Assembly: GCA_028873745.1 (NCBI GenBank)
Contig: JAPPNT010000030.1
Coordinates: 1 to 8,903, forward strand
Direction: 5' to 3'
Length of the DNA stretch: 8,903 nucleotides
Origin: Chloroflexota bacterium
GTDB lineage: Bacteria > Chloroflexota > Dehalococcoidia > Lucifugimonadales > UBA1127
Shown: positions 6,144 through 8,903 of the stretch, in pieces
How the letters are laid out: every line of letters starts with the position of its first letter
How positions within the stretch are numbered: position 1 is the first letter of the stretch
The notes under the pieces: generated by a model
The model's database searches: none
The model's input: only the letters and a program-made list of their open reading frames with translations
What the model was told of the DNA's origin: nothing
Made by a program: the position numbers and the translations under genes

Positions 6144-7264
6144 GACGAAGCTCGCGCGAGAACGGTCCCGATGGTCTCGGCCGCCAGGGCGGTCGCGTCG
6201 TCGCCGAGGTGCGTGTACTTCAGCGTCGTGCCGGGATCGTGGTGGCCGAGCAGCCGGCCGACGGTGAGCACGTTCTCGCCCGTCATGACGGCGGCACTGG
6301 CGTATGAGTGGCGAAGATCATGGAGCCTGACGCCTTGCAGGCCGGTCTCGGGTCGAAGGCGGCGCCAGAACTTGCCGACGGCCTCCACGTCTATGGGCCC
6401 GCCGGTTCGGGTCCCGGGAAAGACCCACGGCGACGAGCGGGGTTGCCGGTCCAGGATCCGTCGCGCCGCAGACGACAGCCAGACCGTGCGCGGTCCCGTC
6501 TTGGAATCCTCGAGGTGGAGGTGGCCGTCCCGGTACTCCCGCCACCGCAACGTCACGATCTCGCGCTTGCGGCAGCCGGTCAGCAGGAGAAGACGGATGA
6601 TCGCCACATGCACCGGCGATTGCTCTTCGTGACGGCGCAACACCGACCCGAGCAGGCGGACCTCTTCCTCCGAGAGGAAGCGCTCCCGCCCCTTGCGCCG
6701 GTAGCGCCTGATGCCCTTGCAGGGGTTGCTTCCCTCCGGACGGTACCCGTAGGCCTCCGCTTGGGCCATGATCACGGAAAGCACCGGAGCGGACCGGTCG
6801 GCCGCCACCGGCGTGGCGTGGAGAGAGGCGAACCACTCCCTGACGTCGACCGCCGTGATGGCCGCAATCGGCCGTGCCTTGAACCACGGCATGATCTGCC
6901 TGGCGAGGTAACCCCGGTTGACCTTGAGCGTTCCGGGCTTCCAGTTCCTGGCGTAGCGGCGGAAGACCTCATCGGCCACGTCCTCGAACAGGATGTGATC
7001 CGAGGTCGCCGACGTGCCGTTCCTGCCAGCCGCCAGAATGAAGCGGGCCCTGGCCCTGGCATCCTCCAGGCTCAGGGAAGCGGCATCGCCGACGATCTTC
7101 CAGACCCTCCGGCCCTCGTGCTGGCTGTGGATGAAGAAGCACCGCCGCCCTGTCGGATAGAGACGGATGCCGAAGCCCTTGAGATCGGCGTCGCGGATGT
7201 CGCGAACGGTCCTGCCGGGCCGAAGCCCGTCGATGCGCGCCTGGGTCAGTCGTGTCGTGGCCAT
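6140..7264 (-). CDS. Tyrosine recombinase/integrase, first of a tandem pair
   Basis: A 374-residue P4-like integrase. The ATG at 7264 (protein MATTRLTQARIDGLRPG) is chosen over an in-frame upstream ATG at 7330 for two reasons. AAGGGGG lies five bases before it, and the N-terminus then aligns with the DUF4102-like arm-binding domain start of the family and of the neighbouring integrase. Catalytic residues are R232 (TGCRKREI), K255 (DSKTGPRTV), H315 and R318 (HDLRHSYAS), H341 (LLGHH) and Y350 (KYTHLGD). These numbers are identical to those in the second integrase. The gene starts about 117 bp inside the right attachment core and reads into the element, the usual place for an integrase of an integrated island. 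It overlaps the second integrase by four bases. Both appear intact. Confidence 0.94.
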   Translation of the reverse strand: MATTRLTQARIDGLRPGRTVRDIRDADLKGFGIRLYPTGRRCFFIHSQHEGRRVWKIVGDAASLSLEDARARARFILAAGRNGTSATSDHILFEDVADEVFRRYARNWKPGTLKVNRGYLARQIMPWFKARPIAAITAVDVREWFASLHATPVAADRSAPVLSVIMAQAEAYGYRPEGSNPCKGIRRYRRKGRERFLSEEEVRLLGSVLRRHEEQSPVHVAIIRLLLLTGCRKREIVTLRWREYRDGHLHLEDSKTGPRTVWLSSAARRILDRQPRSSPWVFPGTRTGGPIDVEAVGKFWRRLRPETGLQGVRLHDLRHSYASAAVMTGENVLTVGRLLGHHDPGTTLKYTHLGDDATALAAETIGTVLARASS

Positions 7265-7304
7265 GGAGTCCCCCTTGCCATGAGTTGCACTCGCGGAAAA
7301 ATCC

Positions 7305-7333
7305 TTGACGGAAGCGTTCCGCAGTTGCATATG
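7305..7333 (+). promoter_or_regulatory. Possible outward promoter with an internal dyad at the right end of the element
   Basis: TTGACG (7305-7310) and CATATG (7328-7333) are 17 bases apart; the -35 matches the consensus at five positions and the -10 at three. The dyad CGGAA-GCG-TTCCG (7309-7321) sits in the spacer, where a repressor could act. It would point out of the element into the aldolase 3' fragment. The same DNA is the leader of the first integrase on the other strand, so the dyad could equally be an operator for the integrase operon. Confidence 0.25.
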
Positions 7334-7376
7334 CGAGAGGGTTTATTGACGTTAGTTCAGTTGTTTAGCACCTCAG

Positions 7377-8024
7377 GTGCGCTCGGGGGTGTCGCGTCTG
7401 CCGGGCGAGGAGCGCTGGTTCCTGACCCATCCTCACGGCCTCTTCTTCGACGAGATCCGGGCCTCGGACCTGATCCGCGTCGACATGGACGGCAACGCGA
7501 TCGACGACCCGGGGACGCCGACCAACTTCGCGGTATGCCGGCCGGCGGCCTCGATCTTCCGGGCACGGCCCGACGTCAACGCCGTCATCCATGCCCACGG
7601 CATGGGCGTGATGGCGGTCGCCGCCCAGGAGCACGGCCTGCTGCCCTGCCTGACAGAAGCGGCGATCCCGTTCTACGAGCGGCTTGGCTACATCGAGGGC
7701 GACTTCTTCTTCGAGCCCGAGTACTGCGCCCGGATCGCGCAGTGCCTGGGTCGCAACAGGGCGCTCATCTACCGGCACCATGCCTTCGCCAGCGTTGGCG
7801 CCAAGGTATCCGAGGCCTTCTTCTACGCCTTCTCGCTCAACATCGCCTGCGAGCTGCAGATGAAGATCACCTCGTCGGCCGAACCCTACGTCGTTCCGTC
7901 CAGGGAGACCTGCGAGCGGCACTATCGCGCGGCTTTTGGCGGCGACTGGAAGGCCGACGGATCGGTGGAGTGGCCCGGACTGCGGCGCATGCTCGATCGC
8001 GACGATCCCTCCTACGCCCGGTAG
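7377..8024 (+). pseudogene. Class II aldolase/adducin family protein, 3' fragment (split by the mobile element)
   Basis: The remainder of the aldolase gene whose start is at 2935. Host sequence resumes between 7381 and 7392; the GTG at 7377 is element DNA that happens to be in frame. The class II fold uses a metal bound by histidines to cleave or form carbon-carbon bonds on small hydroxy- or oxo-substrates. Visible, in joined-protein numbering, are H112 and H114 (HAHGMGV) and H175 (RHHAFASVG, where most members have RNHG). FLTHPHGLFFDEI and ASDLIRVDMDGN are typical N-terminal-half motifs. The joined protein would be about 255 residues. The fragment alone lacks the N-terminal 45 residues, and GTG 7377 has no Shine-Dalgarno sequence, so a functional product is doubtful, though an N-terminally shortened protein cannot be excluded. 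No other frameshift or stop is seen, suggesting the insertion is recent or the fragment is still used. Confidence 0.85.
7381..7392 (+). repeat. Right attachment-site core (attR), GCTCGGGGGTGT
   Basis: The partner of the 12-bp repeat at 3059-3070, with one mismatch. It is immediately preceded by the near-perfect dyad GCACCT-C-AGGTGC (7368-7380), which belongs to the element and may be a recombinase binding site. The aldolase frame resumes here as TCG CGT CTG (S-R-L). Confidence 0.75.
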
Positions 8025-8353
8025 GGCCCGTCGCGATTTCGCGTCAGGCGACCGCGTTCCACGGCCGAATTCGTGGCACGAACGGTGTCAGTCTCCGCGA
8101 TGCGTGGCACGGTGCGCGCCGCAGTGACTCGCTATTGAGAGAAGTCTGCCATCTTGCCGACGCCCGGCTCAGGGGATCGGTGTACGCGTAGGCGATCTTG
8201 TGAGCGAACCTGTGGCAGGCGGATCCCGTGCCTCGCACCAATGTTCGCCGATGCGACCGGTCTGGGCCCCTGGCCCACGCTCGGACAGTACAAGCTCTGC
8301 GCACATGCCTTTGGAATATCCACTGGACACGAACGTCGTCTGACCGGTTCAGC
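8025..8353. other. Intergenic region between the aldolase fragment and the ATPase gene
   Basis: About 330 bp between convergent genes, with no convincing ORF on either strand. It contains CGTGGCACG twice (8072-8080 and 8103-8111); each is a small dyad (CGTG-G-CACG) and they lie 31 bp apart. A hairpin TGGGCC-CCT-GGCCCA lies at 8263-8277, without a T-run on either side. Short frames here show no recognisable domain. Confidence 0.6.
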
Positions 8354-8903
8354 CTAGGGCCAAAGGGTGCTCTCTGCGAGTGCCTGTTGCAGCCGATCGA
8401 TGGACCACACGTCGATCCCGTCACCGGTCCGGAAGGACCGCTTGCCGCCGTAAACGAGCACGCGTCGCGCCATTTCCGGGAGCTCCGCGATTGCGCGCAG
8501 ACCGGGCAGCATGCCGGTGTGGTAGCGGGACTGGGACTTGACCTCGATCGCTGCCAGTTCGCTATCCCGGCGCAGCAGGAAGTCGACCTCGACGCGGTTC
8601 GCTGGATGTGGCGCCCAATAGTGACACTCGTCGAACAGCCTGCCCTCCTCCGCGTGCGCCCGCAGGAGGTGCAAGACCCAGCCTTCCAGCAACACGCCAC
8701 GTTCCTCGGGAGCGATCGGTCCGTGAAGCTTCTTCACCGCGCGCACCAGCCCCGGATCGACCCAGTAAAGCTTCGGATGGCTGCGTTCCCGCACCCTGAG
8801 CCGCGGCTGGAAGGCGGGCAGGCGGAACGCAAGCAGGGTGTCCTCGAGAATGTCCAGATAGCCCTCTACGGTGGTGCGCGCGCCGCCGCAGGCGCGCGCG
8901 CTC
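8354..8903 (-). CDS. DUF4143-type AAA+ ATPase, C-terminal part (N-terminus beyond the window)
   Basis: The last 182 residues of an ATP-binding protein of the AAA_14/DUF4143 family. The frame runs to the window edge; the GTG at 8794 is internal because the upstream translation (TTVEGYLDILEDTLLAFRL) is typical DUF4143 sequence. RERSHPKLYWVDPGLVRA is the family's conserved core. The C-terminal domain has VEVDFLL followed by AAIEVKSQ, a D...E-x-K pattern of the PD-(D/E)XK nuclease-like fold. The Walker A/B motifs must lie in the missing N-terminal part. Members are common and scattered in bacteria and archaea with poorly known function, often in genomes rich in mobile genes. It is transcribed towards the aldolase fragment and is probably not part of the catabolic cluster. 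Confidence 0.9.
   Translation of the reverse strand, partial: SARACGGARTTVEGYLDILEDTLLAFRLPAFQPRLRVRERSHPKLYWVDPGLVRAVKKLHGPIAPEERGVLLEGWVLHLLRAHAEEGRLFDECHYWAPHPANRVEVDFLLRRDSELAAIEVKSQSRYHTGMLPGLRAIAELPEMARRVLVYGGKRSFRTGDGIDVWSIDRLQQALAESTLWP

Larger units (their letters stand above)
3059..7392. mobile_element. Compact integrative element with two tandem tyrosine integrases and a methyltransferase cargo
   Basis: About 4.32 kb of DNA interrupts a class II aldolase gene. The boundaries are set by three observations. The two gene halves (2935-3069 and 7392-8024) join in frame into a family-length protein. An imperfect 12-bp direct repeat lies exactly at both break points. An integrase gene starts about 120 bp inside the right end and is transcribed inward, as in P4-like integrating islands. 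The contents, read from the right end, are two tyrosine recombinases, a structured 286-bp intergenic region, a class I SAM-dependent methyltransferase, and about 800 bp with no convincing gene. No replication, mobilisation, phage structural or excisionase gene is recognisable, so it is either self-excising through its recombinases only or mobilised in trans. The boundary call is strong; whether it can still move is unknown. Confidence 0.85.

Noticed and set aside
5088..6632. Long plus-strand open frame (514 codons) opposite the integrases
   Set aside because: The minus strand carries two integrases with full catalytic motifs; the plus frame is a compositional shadow with no domain.
3227..7328. 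AGTTGC copies near both ends of the element (3229, 7283 and 7323) as arm-type integrase sites
   Set aside because: The motif is too short and the spacing irregular; without other element copies it cannot be told from chance.
6308..8191. Plus-strand open frame of 627 codons across the integrase, element end and aldolase fragment
   Set aside because: It crosses the element boundary, is antisense to an integrase and out of frame with the aldolase fragment, so it is a shadow.
8044..8353. Minus-strand frame continuing past the DUF4143 gene, possible transposase remnant
   Set aside because: No transposase motif or terminal inverted repeat was found, and the frame is mostly a shadow of the DUF4143 gene.

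Overview
The window is high-GC DNA (GC-rich third codon positions throughout) of the kind seen in Alphaproteobacteria. That assignment rests on composition and gene content only, since there is no rRNA or other marker gene. Both window edges cut through genes. I see no tRNA, rRNA or CRISPR array.

Left part (1-3072, + strand): a catabolic gene cluster. It holds the 3' part of a HyuB-type hydantoinase B/oxoprolinase subunit, then a luciferase-like (LLM class) flavin-dependent oxidoreductase with its own likely promoter. Six bases after that gene comes the first 45 codons of a class II aldolase/adducin-family gene, which stops abruptly at a TGA. The rest of this aldolase gene is found 4.3 kb away at about 7381-8024. 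Joining the two pieces restores one uninterrupted frame across the junction (DLTNGSVV|SRLPGEERW) and a protein of about 255 residues, which is normal for the family.

Middle part (about 3059-7392): the DNA between the two halves is a compact mobile element of about 4.32 kb, bounded by a 12-bp direct repeat with one mismatch (GCTCGGTGGTGT / GCTCGGGGGTGT). On the minus strand, reading inward from the right end, it carries two tandem tyrosine recombinases (integrases) overlapping by ATGA, a structured intergenic region with a long inverted repeat, and a complete SAM-dependent methyltransferase with an N-terminal zinc-ribbon motif as the only clear cargo. The left 800 bp of the element are AT-richer and nearly gene-free; two small, weak ORFs lie there. 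With their most likely starts, the two integrases have all six catalytic residues at identical residue numbers (R232, K255, H315, R318, H341, Y350), so they look like diverged duplicates that may act as a pair.

Right part (7381-8903): the 3' fragment of the aldolase gene, about 330 bp without a convincing gene but with two copies of a small dyad, then on the minus strand the C-terminal part of a DUF4143-type AAA+ ATPase with a PD-(D/E)XK-like C-terminal domain, cut by the window edge.

The most interesting system is the small integrative element. It has twin integrases, lands inside a protein-coding gene rather than a tRNA, disrupts that gene, and carries a single methyltransferase.
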